Positions 27,601 to 39,759 of a DNA stretch of 64,000 bases are shown piece by piece (within the stretch, counting starts at the first letter, position 1; each line of letters opens with the position of its first letter). Source of the stretch: Cloeon dipterum (Eukaryota > Arthropoda > Insecta > Ephemeroptera > Baetidae); contig NC_088787.1 of assembly GCF_949628265.1 (NCBI RefSeq), positions 13,134,501-13,198,500 of the forward strand. The letters run 5' to 3'. A model generated the notes under the pieces. It was given only the letters and a program-made list of their open reading frames with translations, searched no databases and had not been told where the DNA came from. The position numbers and the translations under genes are program-made.

Positions 27601-30600
27601 TATTCTTTAAATATGTTGTGCCTGCTGCCCATTGTTGCGGCACGATGAGCGCCCCTTAATTAATTTTAGCGGCGCACCACCAGCCAAACTCGCTCTCGGC
27701 GGGTAAATGAGCAGCTCCTCTCCGGATTCGCCTGAATCTCTTTACCCTTCGCCGATTTCGCATCACGAGTCTCCCTCGAATCGCGTGTGTAGTGATCTAG
27801 CCCAACAGAAACATTTACAGTTGCTAATGCTTTCCCGTGGACATTGCTTTATAAAATCATCCCTCAACCTTTAAATTGTTTGTTCTTACTTCAATAACGA
27901 GCAGATGAAGGGTAATGCGGATAAAGAGATGTAAAGCAAGGAATGGCAGCCACAGCTAGAGGGCTGAAAAAATAAATGTAATTTCTCATTTGATCGTTTT
28001 TGCGAAATAAGTATATAACTACTCTCAACCATCATGGAACTTTCAAGTGAGCAAGAATTATGAAACTTTTAGAGGTTTAGAACTACATTTTTAAAAACAT
28101 CTACAACCCATTCAAATCTGCCAAAGGCAAAAGAAAAGCCACAAATTTTGCTTCGTATTTACCGTCCTTTGGCTTACTGGCTGAAATTTCTGAATTAAAA
28201 AATATTTGTTAAGTTGTTTTTTTCTTAAATTAAGCTGGTTTCGTTACGATATGAATAACAAAAATTTATTCTACGTTTGTTCCTAAGAAAAATTTGAAAG
28301 AAATATTACAACTATTGCACTTAAATTTTTTCAGTTAAAAAAATGATTGGTAAAGGAATAAAGTCCAAATAATATTTAAAAACTCAATAAATAATATTTT
28401 TACATTAGGTCTCAGTTGCGCTATAACCTTTAGGAAGGTTTTTCCATAAAATAAAAAAATCTACAGATGTTTAAAAATATTTCACAAAAACATGAAATAA
28501 GGAAAGGAGTATTTGAAGTCAACAAACGATGTTATAAAAACCATATAAAACCAACTATTTCACTGATAAAAAAACCCTGTCTTGTCAATGAGATCAGCTT
28601 AAAAGGTTTTGGAGAAAAAATCGGGTCAAAATTTGATCATGAAGCTAATAATTTTAATTTTTAATTTATGACAAAACGAGCAGTCTGCTCTCTGTCTGCG
28701 TTCCTGTAACAAATAAGATAATTAAATCTAATCCTATAATTTTCACTGTCACTTGTCTCCGTTTCAACAGCTGGAAACTCTTCTTGTAATTGAGTTTTAA
28801 CTTTGCGAATTGCGATGGAGAGAGTAAACATTTGAAACAAGCGACTGCGCCGCCTCTTGGCTGCTCGCCGTCCAAAGTTTGCAGGAAAGAGACAACGCGC
28901 TGCTCGCTTGAGCTATACTAATTAGCTGAATTTCGTGCCACATTATCCTCTGCTCCAAAGCCCCCGGTCTTTGCTCATGCGAAATAATAAGCAAGCAAAT
29001 TCAAAGCGGCAGTAGTTAAGCAAACAGTCTGTGATTACACAAACCCGCATCGCATGGCAAACGGGCAACAAGAGAGCATCCTAATTGGCCCTTTTGATGG
29101 CACCTCTGCGCGACGCGTGCCGAAACTATATGCATTCTCATCACATCACATCACATTGCTTCTGTCTGAAGGCAAATATCGGGCGGCCCACAAAAATGGT
29201 GGCGGATGCGTGAATGCTGCAAATAAAAGAATCTAGCTTTGTGACTGGAACAGAAATCTAATTTAAAACCTTTCTCTGATTAACTAGATACACTCGTACA
29301 GCATCAATATATTGTTGAAGTTTTAAGGAAAATGATAAACAATTTCAGAAAAAAACATTTTAGTCCTTTTAAAAAAAATCGATTCATTAGTTCATTATCG
29401 ATTACATCTAAAAACAAAATGAGTGAAAAATCACTCAGGGAGACACGTTTTTTTATCAATTCTCCTTGATTCACGAAACATTAATTCCTAATTTAATTAC
29501 TTTCTAAATCCGCTTGTATATTGTCAATTGTATTAGCTTTCTACTGCACCAAACTCATGTTTGTGGCGCGATTGCCGCCACATATTCGCCGTTAACTTAA
29601 AACACAAGCAGAGCTTGAGGCTATGAAATATTCAGTAAGCTACTGACAATGAGTGCTCATTCGCCACACAAAATCGCGAGTGGACAGGTTGTTGAACTAT
29701 CGATTTGTGCTTTAGTGCCAACATTTCGGACAAATGAGGTCTGCCATTGGATTTTGGCTCAAGTGGCGGAAGATGCATGGAGAGCAGAGCGACTGGCTCT
29801 ATTATCCCGACTCAACCAGCCAGCATCCAATTATTTAGTTCCTGCAGCCGCAAGACGCTACTCTTCCACAGAAAACTTTCCCAAATTTTATCGAGTTGAA
29901 TGATTCGGTTTAAATAGACGGATCGGTTGTCATTGCAGTTTAAATGAGAAACGATTTTGATTTGCTGCACCACAAATTGCAATTTTGCAATGCTTGCAAA
30001 CACGACGGAAAATTCGACTTTGACTCCTCTTTAACCGCTTGCTGCTGACAAAGCGCACAAATCGACCAGCCAATCTTGCAGATTTCGCAATTGCCGCGTG
30101 CTGAACAATATCAGCAGATAGAGCCGGAGTGTGCGTTTTGTGAGTGACAAATTTCACTGCTGTTTCAACAGAAAGTGTGAGAAATGGGTGGCGGCTCGTA
30201 TTACGCTCACACTCACTCATTCTTCTATACACTTCTTTGGCACTGTGGCAATGTTGACTTTCCATCTTTTGTTCTTTCTCTCTCGCTCTCTCACTGCTGC
30301 ACTCCGAATATGTGTATGAGTGTGCATCGCGCTCTGATAATATTGTCACTTTTTAAGCCTGCCATTGTCGCCTGCTGAAAAAACCCTTTTATCTCGCGCT
30401 GCCAGGCCGGCGTATTTAATCTGTGAGAGCTGCCGCTGCTGCCTTTATTACTCCCGCTGGCCGGGCATTTCTTCTCTGTTTATGCACACCAAATAGAGTG
30501 GGTAATGGCTCAGAAACAATGAGCTATTGCGCAAAATGCGAACTGTCAATTGGAGATAAGTTTCAAGCAAGAAAACGTCTTGGTCGAGGCCAAAACCAAG

Positions 30601-33600
30601 CAACCAACTGGCGGCACAATGAATCGATTCCTTTTCCTAAAATAGGATTCACTGACTCTTATCGGCGTAAGAGTCACTTAATAATCTGGCTGTGAAATTT
30701 ATTTTTGTCGTGGCAGCCTCTTGGCGTAACTTCACATGATTTACACAATATTAAATTTAAATTGCTCCTGCAATTGTTTTATAGTTAAGATGTCAACACT
30801 CGAGGTGTAATTAAAGCGGACTTCATAGTGATTGTTGCAATAATTCTCTCGCGCTCCACCTTTATGAGATAATTTTTGTTATAGCTTGAAATGCAGTTCA
30901 TGAGAAATGAACTACATTCAAGATCTACTTTGGTAGCTTATAAATTTTCTAGAAAATTGGCACCAACGTGTTTTGTGCTTTCGAAAAAGACAGCTCAGTC
31001 TGCCAAGTGGATATCTCATTTTATTTTATTGCAAGAGATTGCAGGTCATTGGTGGAAATGGTGGAATGTCGGTAAAAGAATTAAAACCAGCCTTAAAATA
31101 GGGTCAAGTGCAAAAAAATGGAACATTTTGAATGTATGCGTCGCGGTTTGGCTCTCTTTTACCACACTGCCGCAAACTGCTGCTATCAACTCAATTGCTG
31201 CAGTCATTATTTTACCATTAATTGGTCCCTGTCTCACTCCACACAGTTAATTAGTTTCCCATAACATCTGCACTTGCCACTATAGAAGTGGTAACGAGTG
31301 CGTATCTGACTCTATTCATCATGACAAGTAGCCAAATGCAAGGTGGTCAAATTGAATATGTACATGCGTTTGTCTCTAACTAAATTAATACGATACGTGA
31401 ATATCCATGGAAAAAGTGAACAAATCTTAATTCAATCAAATTGAATTAATTTCTTCATCAGGGTGCAATCATATATTTTTATTTCAATCCTCTTGTCCAA
31501 ATGGACCTGTCTTTCTTTGATTTGCTTATAAAGTTTCAAAAGTAAGATAATTTAATAGATTTTTACTGCAGCTGTGACATTTTCTTTTATCTAACAATGA
31601 TGATTTGTCGAATAAAGTGTTAACTGACTGAGAGATACATCACTATTGGAAGTCACACGTATTGTGCGAAATTCGCGAGCAACAGTAGCGAAGCAGCCAA
31701 ATATAGATAACTGCAGAAGAGGAAACCACGCCTAGAAACTATTAAGTTGCAAAAAAGGCAGTTTGTAGGCATAAATATAGTGTGTTCGGCTTTGTGCTGT
31801 ATAGCGTGTTTACTGTCGGAGCGCAGGGCACTCACATAAATGAATGTTCAATATCTAGTGCGCGCCCAACGCTGCGAATACGGCCGAGGTCGGAGAGGTG
31901 CTGTCTAGCCTGTCGTGTCCAAGTAACTAGAGTGGTCCTTCAAGTAACCACCCAGTGGGGGAATAAAAAGACGAATCATTTCTCTATTGCTCGCAAAGCG
32001 GCGATTTATTGGCCCTGTCGGCTTGAAAAAAAGGCAGACACGGGTGTTTCACTTGAGCCCATACTGTGTAATGTAAAAGGAAAAAAATCCAACAACACGG
32101 TGTACTATTTCCATTTTCTGAATGAGCTTTATTTCATGGGTTAAAATTTACTATATTTGGGGAACAGGGTAGAAATAACGAAGAGCGATAAAATTCAAAT
32201 GAAGAATTATGTTGATGGAATGATTTACAGTAAGAATCAGAATTACAATAAGGACTGGAAATTGTTTTACAATAATAAATTACAAATACTTTTGCTAACT
32301 GATGGTTGGACTCACCCCTTTGAATCGGGTTCTGAATTATTAAACGGCTCGCGTCAGTACCGTGTAGCTGACGGGCGAAAACTGAATTTTCATTTTTTTG
32401 CTGTTAAACAATGTTAAAAAATTACATTAATTCCAACACAATGAAAAGAGCAGGACCACACTCCTGAACAACTAAATACAAGTATAATCAATTTTTTAAT
32501 TTAATCCCTTATTCCAGAGTTTAAATTAGACCAAGATATTCCAAACGTGTGCATCAGAAACATACTCAAGGGGACCTAATTTCGACTCGAATAAAACGAT
32601 ATTATGTATTATGCAAACTGCTCGTCTTCCAAGTGCTGCGGGATGTATAGCCCCGGGGGCAGCGTTTATATCTCGCTTCAATAAACAATAAAGATTCTAG
32701 CATGGTGTTATTTTAAGTAAATAAAACGAAGTTTATGGTTTTCGTTTTTTTAATTTTTTGCGTATAAAAAACTAAATTTCGGTTCTCATAGAGTGGAAAG
32801 AAAATTTGCTACCAAAGCAACAGACAACACACTCGGTTGTTAACTCAATACTTATCCTTCAGAGCATAATTTTATCAACGTGACAGCTGAACAATAGAAG
32901 CGAAAGGTCACTTGCATCAACTTGATTAGACGGCACACATTAACGTTATTGAACCTGAGCAATTTTAAGAATCATCAAAGTTATTTCATGAAATCCAGGC
33001 TTCTAAAAATTATTTCTACTCACTTTTATTTCTCATATTAATTTAATCAGTTATGAGCGAATTTCACGTCTTCCACTAGCAGGAAGTATCATTTTGGATA
33101 CTGTCTTTAAACTTAACATTTTTAGTGACATTTTTCAATTAACAATTCCACGAAAATAATTGTTATTTCTAAACATTCACTAATATATCATGGGTTCGTG
33201 GATGGAAAAAGTTGCTACAGTTTCACAGCCACACCAAACACAACACCCTTATCACAACAATTTCAATTTATCCGCTGTTGCTGTCGAGAGCACCTTTCCA
33301 TTAAACACGCGCGTCAGTCGCAATTCCGCGTGCGTGTTCTCACGACCAAATCCAAACTGTTGTACCTTTTGCGTTTTGTTGCTTGCAATTAGGACGGCAA
33401 AAAGGGTAAGTGCAGCCAAGCCTGACGCCTGCCTGCTAGGGTTGCAAGGTGACAGCTGTTGGCCAGCGAGTACATCACCTCTGGCTGCAGCGGCAGGTGA
33501 GGCCGCGTTGGCTCAATTACACAGCGTTTTGGCCGTCGATCCGGAAGTGCAACGAGCGTTCTTAATTTCACATTTGACACGAGTGGGTGGCACACGATCA

Positions 33601-34400
33601 GCCAATAATGATTAACCGATTGGTGTACATTCCCGATCTGCTCCCGTCATCGATGCCTTTCATGTGAAAGAGCAGAAGCGCGTGCTGCTAAGCGGATCCA
33701 GTTACAAAACAAATAAGCATCTCCCCCCTGCCCCATTCTGATCGAAATTCAATTTTGCTTTGTTTGCGCTCATTATTAGTGGCAATAATTAACTGATGCG
33801 GTTAAAATGCGGATTACTGTCTCATTCCATGCATAATAATAGTATCTTTCGTTTCATTTGATTGAAGGTCACATTCGAGGATTCATTCGTAGAAGAAAAA
33901 TTCGGACATTCCTCGTTGTAAAAAGCCATTTAACTCATGCTAACTTATAGTTTCGGCTGTCAAATACTCTGCCCTATTTCATGGAACAAACTCGCTTTTC
34001 TGAGTAGTTTTACAACGAGTAACGTCCTAATTTTTCTTCTTTATATAGTTATATAATCTGTATAGTTAAATTAAATTTACTTAATGATATACGTTTCTTT
34101 TGTTTTTGTCCTTATATTACAAATTATACCCTTATAAGGTGCAGCTGCATCATAGGATGTTCCGCCTCAGATGCTGCTGACGCGTATCATTTTACTCGAA
34201 ATAATTTTCAAGCTGGCTCAAACAGGCAGCCGCGCCACACAATTCGCAACTGTGCCCTGTCAGCATGCTAACGGTGACGCCCTCAACATTTTGATTTGAC
34301 AAGTGGGCAAAGTAAAAATTAATTGTGCAATGAATTTTCACTGGTATTAAAAGAAAAATGAAATGCTACGACTGTTTTATAATATTAATTTTAATTCCAT
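27601..34400. other. intergenic spacer, no gene recognised
   Basis: AT-rich DNA between the NELL 5' region and the 3' end of GTDC1. The longest ORF (141 codons at 33190-33615, plus) is low in family character and has antisense ORFs of similar standing, so it is not called. No tRNA, rRNA or transposase was recognised. Confidence 0.6.
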
Positions 34401-35970
34401 TTACGTACAGAAAAGCTTTTTATACTCAGGTAGCAAATTACTGTCCTTGAATTTGTCAGGATGGAATTCCAGACTAGATCGTTGCTTTCGAGCCAAAATC
34501 GGTTTAGTACAAAACATTTTTAATCTCTCCAATAATTCAGACTCATCTTTATACAAGCATTCCTCAGGGTAGATCTCCGGATAAACAATCGCTTTCGGAC
34601 ACAAAGGGTAACAACCGCATATAACTGCCTCCATCCTTTAAAAAATAAAGAAACAGATGAATATTAAAATTTTCGAATTAACTCAAAAACATTACATTGC
34701 AACGCCAAAGAACTCATGTTTAGCGGTCGAAACAACTACGTCAGCGTCATTTAGCACACCAATATATTCATCTCTAGACTCAAGATATCCCCAGTGACAG
34801 AATTTGTCATTCAGCTCTTCTTTGGCAAGTGCGATGCTTTCAGGAAAATCAGAGCAAACTCTGCCAAGCATGGAAACTCTGAAGTCGAGTCCAAATCTGT
34901 GGAGCGACAACAGCACCCTAGCAAACATCTCAGGGTCTTTGTCATGCTCCCTGTGATAATCATTGATCAATTTAATATCTTCCTTAGGAGAAAAAAATAT
35001 TACCATCTATGCGGCCAGAGAATATGCAGAGGGGTTTCTTGCGACTTTGATTGACTTGTTGGTCTTCTCAAAGAATCAACTTTGATTGGGAAGTACAATA
35101 CACTGCATTTCGGTTCGATTTTTTCCCTGAGACCCTTTGGCCGACCAGGGCCTGGTTGAATTTTCATGAATGTCGATAAAGATGAAAGGAAAGAGCTCAT
35201 GTTGAATTCCGAGTTAAAAATTATAATATCCGCAACCAAACTGAAATAATATCTGCATTTTTTAATTATTATATAAGTATTTTACCGGCAATTCGTACCA
35301 CGTCAAAATTTGGTTGTAGCCGTACTGAAAATCTCGTTCCTTCTGAGTCTTGACTGGATAAATCAATTGGTTTTCGTGAAAATAGACTATTTTCTTCAGG
35401 TTTTTCAAATCAGGCCTCAAAGCCAACAGCTCGGCCAAATTCAAAACGCTGCTCGTGAATAGAACCCTAAAATATTTTGTTTGTATAGCCGTAATTAAAA
35501 TATAATAAAAAAGCTTCAACTAACTTGAAATTGTGTTCCAATGGAATCTTGTCTAGCACCGTTAGTGCACCAGTGCGAGCTTTCCAGTGCCATTTTTTAT
35601 CAGGTAGTGTGATCAGTTCACATTTAGATGCAATATTTAGCCCTGGAAAAAGCTTATCTCAGTAACAGTCAATCGCACTTCAGCAAAAGCAGCATTGTGG
35701 GCACGAAAAAAATTAAATTATGATAACACAACTTACTGCTGCATGGAACCACAATATCTACTAAACTCATTGCTACATAATATTGGTAGTGATCATACAG
35801 ACGAAGAAAATTAAAATTTTTCCAACATCTGTTAAAATTTGTTAATATCTTGCTGAAATATGCAATCAGAAAATTAAATAACCAATATTACCTTCAAATA
35901 AAACGTCGAGTAATTGCTTATGAGAACCTCCATAAAAAATTTCAATCACTAGATTTTGAGGAGACTCCAT
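34401..35970 (-). CDS. Gtdc1: tRNA-queuosine alpha-mannosyltransferase (GTDC1/QTMAN)
   Basis: Six exons on minus: 35970-35892, 35642-35525, 35466-35299, 35240-35004, 34950-34696, 34635-34401 (stop 34403-34401). They total 1092 nt, 363 aa, with phase kept at every junction. Seen: YGGSHKQL at aa 13-20, KKWHW at about 42-46, FHENQL at 95-100, the QYGYNQIL block at about 112-119, LWPHRWEHDKDP across exons 4-5, and HEFFGVAM then CGCYPLCP across exons 5-6. These are hallmarks of the family, with an N-terminal DUF3524-type region and a C-terminal GT-B group-1 fold. Known of the family: uses GDP-mannose to mannosylate queuosine-34 of cytosolic tRNA-Asp. It is shorter than the human protein (about 458 aa) because the low-complexity insert before LWPHRW is nearly absent. 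The intron 35003-34951 is only 53 nt. Confidence 0.93.
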
Positions 35971-36387
35971 TACATGTGTGCTGTACAAGAAATGACTCAA
36001 CGTAAAGTACTAAAGTAGTTTTGTGCTCACTGACTGATCTAAAACGCTTAAGGATTCTAGTTTCGAGTTAACCCTGGCTCTGTGCTTGGGATTGTTTGTT
36101 TGTTGACATCTATCACATAAAGGTCACATCGCGCGGCACGAGCACAAATAATAATCAAGACGGCAACATAATGTTAAGTTATAAATAAGTAAAATAAAAC
36201 GATAAAAGCGGTTTAATCCCTCACAGCCTTAAAAACTGTTTGAGTTTATATTAGAATAAAATATTTTAATTTTAATCTACTCCTTTAATGTGTTTAAAAA
36301 TCCGGAGCAAAAAAAGTGGTGTTTATTGAATATTTGCTTGAGTTGACAGCTCTGCCAAGCCGGGAGTTTTCATCCAGCTGATCGAAA
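35971..36387. promoter_or_regulatory. shared promoter region of divergent GTDC1 and FIP1
   Basis: Only 417 bp separate the GTDC1 ATG (minus, 35970) and the FIP1 ATG (plus, 36388), so both 5' UTRs and promoters must lie here unless there are far upstream exons. It contains a CpG-rich patch (ATCGCGCGGCACGAGCAC near 36127-36144) in otherwise AT-rich DNA. There is no obvious TATA box on either side. The FIP1 start context GAAAATGG is strong. Confidence 0.65.
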
Positions 36388-39300
36388 ATGGCGGACGATG
36401 CGAGCAACGAGGATTCCTGGCTTTATGGGGATTCTAACCCTGAGCCCCCTGAAAAAGAGGAAAATTCGGATGAAAATGGAACCCCAACTAAAGATGAAGT
36501 AAAGTTTGAGAGTCCTGAGGACGAAGTACAAGATGAAACGGTGATTTGATTTCCTTAATCTACGAACAAACTCGCCGGCCCCCTACGGCGTCTTTGCAAG
36601 AATTTCAAATCCCAATTTGCAAAAACGGTTACATATTTAAAAAAATGTATTTTTTCTCTTAATTCAATTGATATGTCTTGAAGATTAAGTAACTGAAATG
36701 TTTCGCAGACTGATGAAGCAGTCAAAGCCGCAACAGAGCAAGAAATCAACGGGGCAGATGGAAGAGCAACCCCTACCGAGGATGAGGTCACGGATGTGGC
36801 TGCGCAAGGTAGTGATGCGGCAACACTTGAAGAGGGTGAAGCTGAAGAAAAGGACGCTGTTGCCAAAGAAGACAAGGATGAAGGAGAAGATGACGATGAT
36901 GATGATGACAGCGATGACGACGTTCAAGTCACCATTGGAGATATCAAAACATCAACCACCTATGCTTCTTCTATGAATATGAAAAGGGGTCCAAGTGACA
37001 AAGCAAAGGTATAAAGCAATAATTACATTTTTTACATATATTCATTTGCGCAAATTTTGTTGTATGTATGTATTTTATAATTTTTAAAACTAAAAATGCA
37101 CTTCAATTATGGAAAAGCTACAGTTTTCGCCGCCGAGTTACAGTTTTCGCCACCCCTACTTTAACATGGGATTCTCATAAGAACTAGCGAGATGTGTAAC
37201 GCGGCAGAAATTGTAATTTTACCATAATATACATAATTGGAAATCCACTTGGCAAAAACCTGATTTTAAATTTAATTTTATGGTTGACTCATGCTTCATG
37301 ATTTCCTCTCACATTACACTTATTAGTTTTATTATGGGAAGAATTAAATTTTATTGCTCTCTTTTACCAAAAAGCAAAAAGTTTGATTTGTTCGAAAAGT
37401 GTGAGTCCTCCATTACAAGTAATTATATACAATAATATTATTATTTATATTTAACGCAGACCAAGAAGTCTTAGTCTTGTTGGTCTCTGCCCTATTTGGC
37501 AGTGCTGAGGGAGCTGCCCAAAATTATGTTCCTTTCAAAGCCTAAATTAAAATTCTAAATTCATTTTTCACTATGTCACTTATCATCTAAACTGTGGTAA
37601 AAAATAATCACCTGAAACTGCGGAAACCAATATTTTTGGATAAATTCCAGCAACAACAGCAAGGCAAATTCTCCATTGACGAATTTGAGGCAGTTGGAAC
37701 CATCAATGGTGTGCCTGCTCATGAGTTCAATTTGGATTCTCTGGAGGATAAGCCATGGCGAATGCCTGGTGCAGACATAACAGGTAAATTGGTTGGAGTA
37801 AAATTGGAATGTTAAACCTAAATTTTTATCCATTTTTAGACTACTTCAACTATGGATTCAATGAGGATACATGGAGAGCCTACTGTGAGAAGCAAAAGAG
37901 GCTTAGAATAAATGAATCTGGGGTTGGTCTCACTGGAATCGGTGCCAATCCATCAGTAACCTCCGGAAATGTTGTCAAGGTAAATAATGACCTCTGTAAA
38001 ATAATCAATTTGAACTAATTTGTGTGATTCAGACCTTGACTGGAAGCATTCCTGTTTCAATTGTGAATGAAAATTCCAAATATGCTAGTAACCTAGCTTT
38101 GAAAAGAGCTGGTCCTCCACCTGGAAGGAAAGGAGGTGGATCGATTGATGTAATCGGAGGAGAGAGAGAAGGGCAGATCACTGTAAGAGGAGTAAAATGT
38201 GAATGTGATTAATTGACACTATATCAATTTACTTTTCTTAGGTCATGGGAAGTGAAGGAAGGCCAGACTTCTCAGGTTCTTACCCCAATTTGAATGTTCC
38301 CCCGCCTGGGTTTGGTGCTCCAAAGTAATTTAAATATTTTAAAACCAATGTTTGTGTTAATCATATTTCTGCGCAGCTTTGGAACAGCAAATTACAGCGG
38401 AGCAAACGAATACTACCCTACTGAGGCTGATCCTTACTACAACAATTATGAACCCACTCAGGAGCACCAATGGAACAATCAGGTTTGCTGTCATTCTAAA
38501 AATTATGAACAGCGTTAATGTACATTGTCATGCTTCTTCCCTGCAGCCTCGCTGGGAGAACAGAGGCTCTGCGACCAATGTGGTTGTGCCACTTGGAGTG
38601 CAAGATGAAACCAGCAGGCAGAGCAAGGACTCTGTGGGTGACAAGGATGATGAAAAATCGGAGAAAAAATCCAGGTTTGAATAGTTTTTCCACACCAACT
38701 TTTTACAAACCAGTTTTTGTAAAGCATATCATCATTTTAGTAGAGCATTTTTACATTTATTTATGATTAAAACTTTGAAAATGTGCTTTGATAAAGTGAG
38801 TAACTTGCGTCGTATCGCAAACAAACATGTATTGTGTTCCAAGCCTTCTGAAACTAGTACTTTCCGGAACAGGCTATTGCCCCGGCACTGGTTGTGGGTC
38901 TTTGATTAAATAATTGGATTGATACAGGGTGACAATTGAAAATTATTTAAATTTTTGGATGATAATTAAAAGTTTATAATAAAAAAATGTTCAAAAATTT
39001 GCAACAATCATAAAAGGACCTTACCACAGTAAAAATTCAAAATTTCTCCCAAATTTACAGCGCTTAATCACATTTTCTTGGCAGATTTCAATTCCTCTCG
39101 TTGAGATCTGTCCAACAGTATAATATAACCTTTTAGGGAATCTTTTTTAATAAAATAGGATTTCAAATAAGGAGACAGTCCTCGCCATTTGCAGCCTCTT
39201 TTCTAAAAAAATTACATTGCCAATTGAGTCGATTTCGGCTTCAAATGAATCCTTAGGGATACGTTCTGTGACTGGCAACAAGCATTTACCAGAATTAGGC

Positions 39301-39629
39301 AGTATCAATCTTTTATTAAACAGTAGACATGCTTCCAATGAATTAATTCGCGCAAGCTGGAAAGATTGCAAACCAGCGAGTAGGGGGTCAGAGCGCTTTG
39401 CATTATTCTCAATCAGATTCTCTGTTGCAAATAATAAGATCAAACCAAATCATTTTCATCATTGTAAAATAAAACCTCTTGCAATTTCAGACACAAGCAC
39501 AGATCTAGATCTAGATCAGGCGAGCGCAGCAACAGGAGCGGCAAGAAACGAAAGAGTAGATCTCGTAGCCCCTCTCACAGACACAGGAGCAAGAAGAAGA
39601 GTAGACGCAGTGACAGGGATGATGATTAG
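36388..39629 (+). CDS. Fip1: FIP1, CPSF subunit for pre-mRNA 3'-end processing
   Basis: Nine exons: 36388-36540, 36709-37008, 37651-37783, 37840-37979, 38033-38182, 38242-38324, 38377-38482, 38547-38674, 39491-39629 (TAG 39627-39629). They total 443 aa, in phase throughout. Seen: an acidic N-terminal half with a D/E run at about aa 120-135; INGVP; the family core [11 protein letters not shown] then [12 protein letters not shown] (from about aa 196) with [11 protein letters not shown]; a SIDVIGG block; a Pro/Gly/Tyr-rich stretch; and a basic Arg/Ser-rich C terminus. Known of the family: FIP1 ties CPSF30/WDR33/CPSF160 to poly(A) polymerase and binds U-rich RNA near the poly(A) signal, in the nucleus. 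It is divergent with GTDC1. Odd: the last two introns start GTTTGC and GTTTGA, weak donors. Retaining the last intron gives a stop after three codons and removes the Arg/Ser tail. Confidence 0.94.
37456..37523 (+). other. pair of adjacent hairpins in FIP1 intron 2
   Basis: Hairpin one (37456-37490) pairs GACCAA with TTGGTC, plus outer GCA/TGC and inner AGA/TCT. Hairpin two (37495-37523) pairs TTTGG/CAG with CTG/CCAAA around an 11-nt loop. The region is GC-rich for an intron. No H or ACA box, so it is not called a snoRNA. Confidence 0.35.
38928..39440 (+). repeat. interspersed repeat, copy B1, filling the last FIP1 intron
   Basis: Matches the copy at 60748-61230 over several hundred bases: GATACAGGGTGACAATTG start, AAAAGGACC, GAGATCTGTCCAACAG, ACCTTTTAGG, GGAGACAGT, then a TGGCAACAAG block. 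It shows no coding capacity or clear terminal inverted repeats. It carries an AATAAA at 38978-38983 in the FIP1 sense direction. Borders are approximate. Confidence 0.7.
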
Positions 39630-39738
39630 GTTAGGCTTCACTAATAATTAAAATTACGAACATTCATAAAAATGCTAATTTAATTTCCTTGAAAACACTG
39701 CTTAAATTTTTATCAATTGATCATGCTGAAATATTTAA

Positions 39739-39744
39739 AATAAA
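39739..39744 (+). terminator. probable FIP1 poly(A) signal
   Basis: AATAAA 110 bases after the FIP1 stop codon, followed by T-rich sequence. It is the first canonical hexamer noted in the 3' flank. Confidence 0.5.
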
Positions 39745-39759
39745 TAACTCGATTCATTT

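Noticed and set aside
33190..33615. 141-codon ORF on plus in the 27-34 kb spacer
   Set aside because: No family resemblance, no clear splice or promoter context, and overlapping ORFs in other frames.
37120..37160. Direct repeat of TACAGTTTTCGCC in FIP1 intron 2
   Set aside because: Only two short units; no structure or function could be supported.
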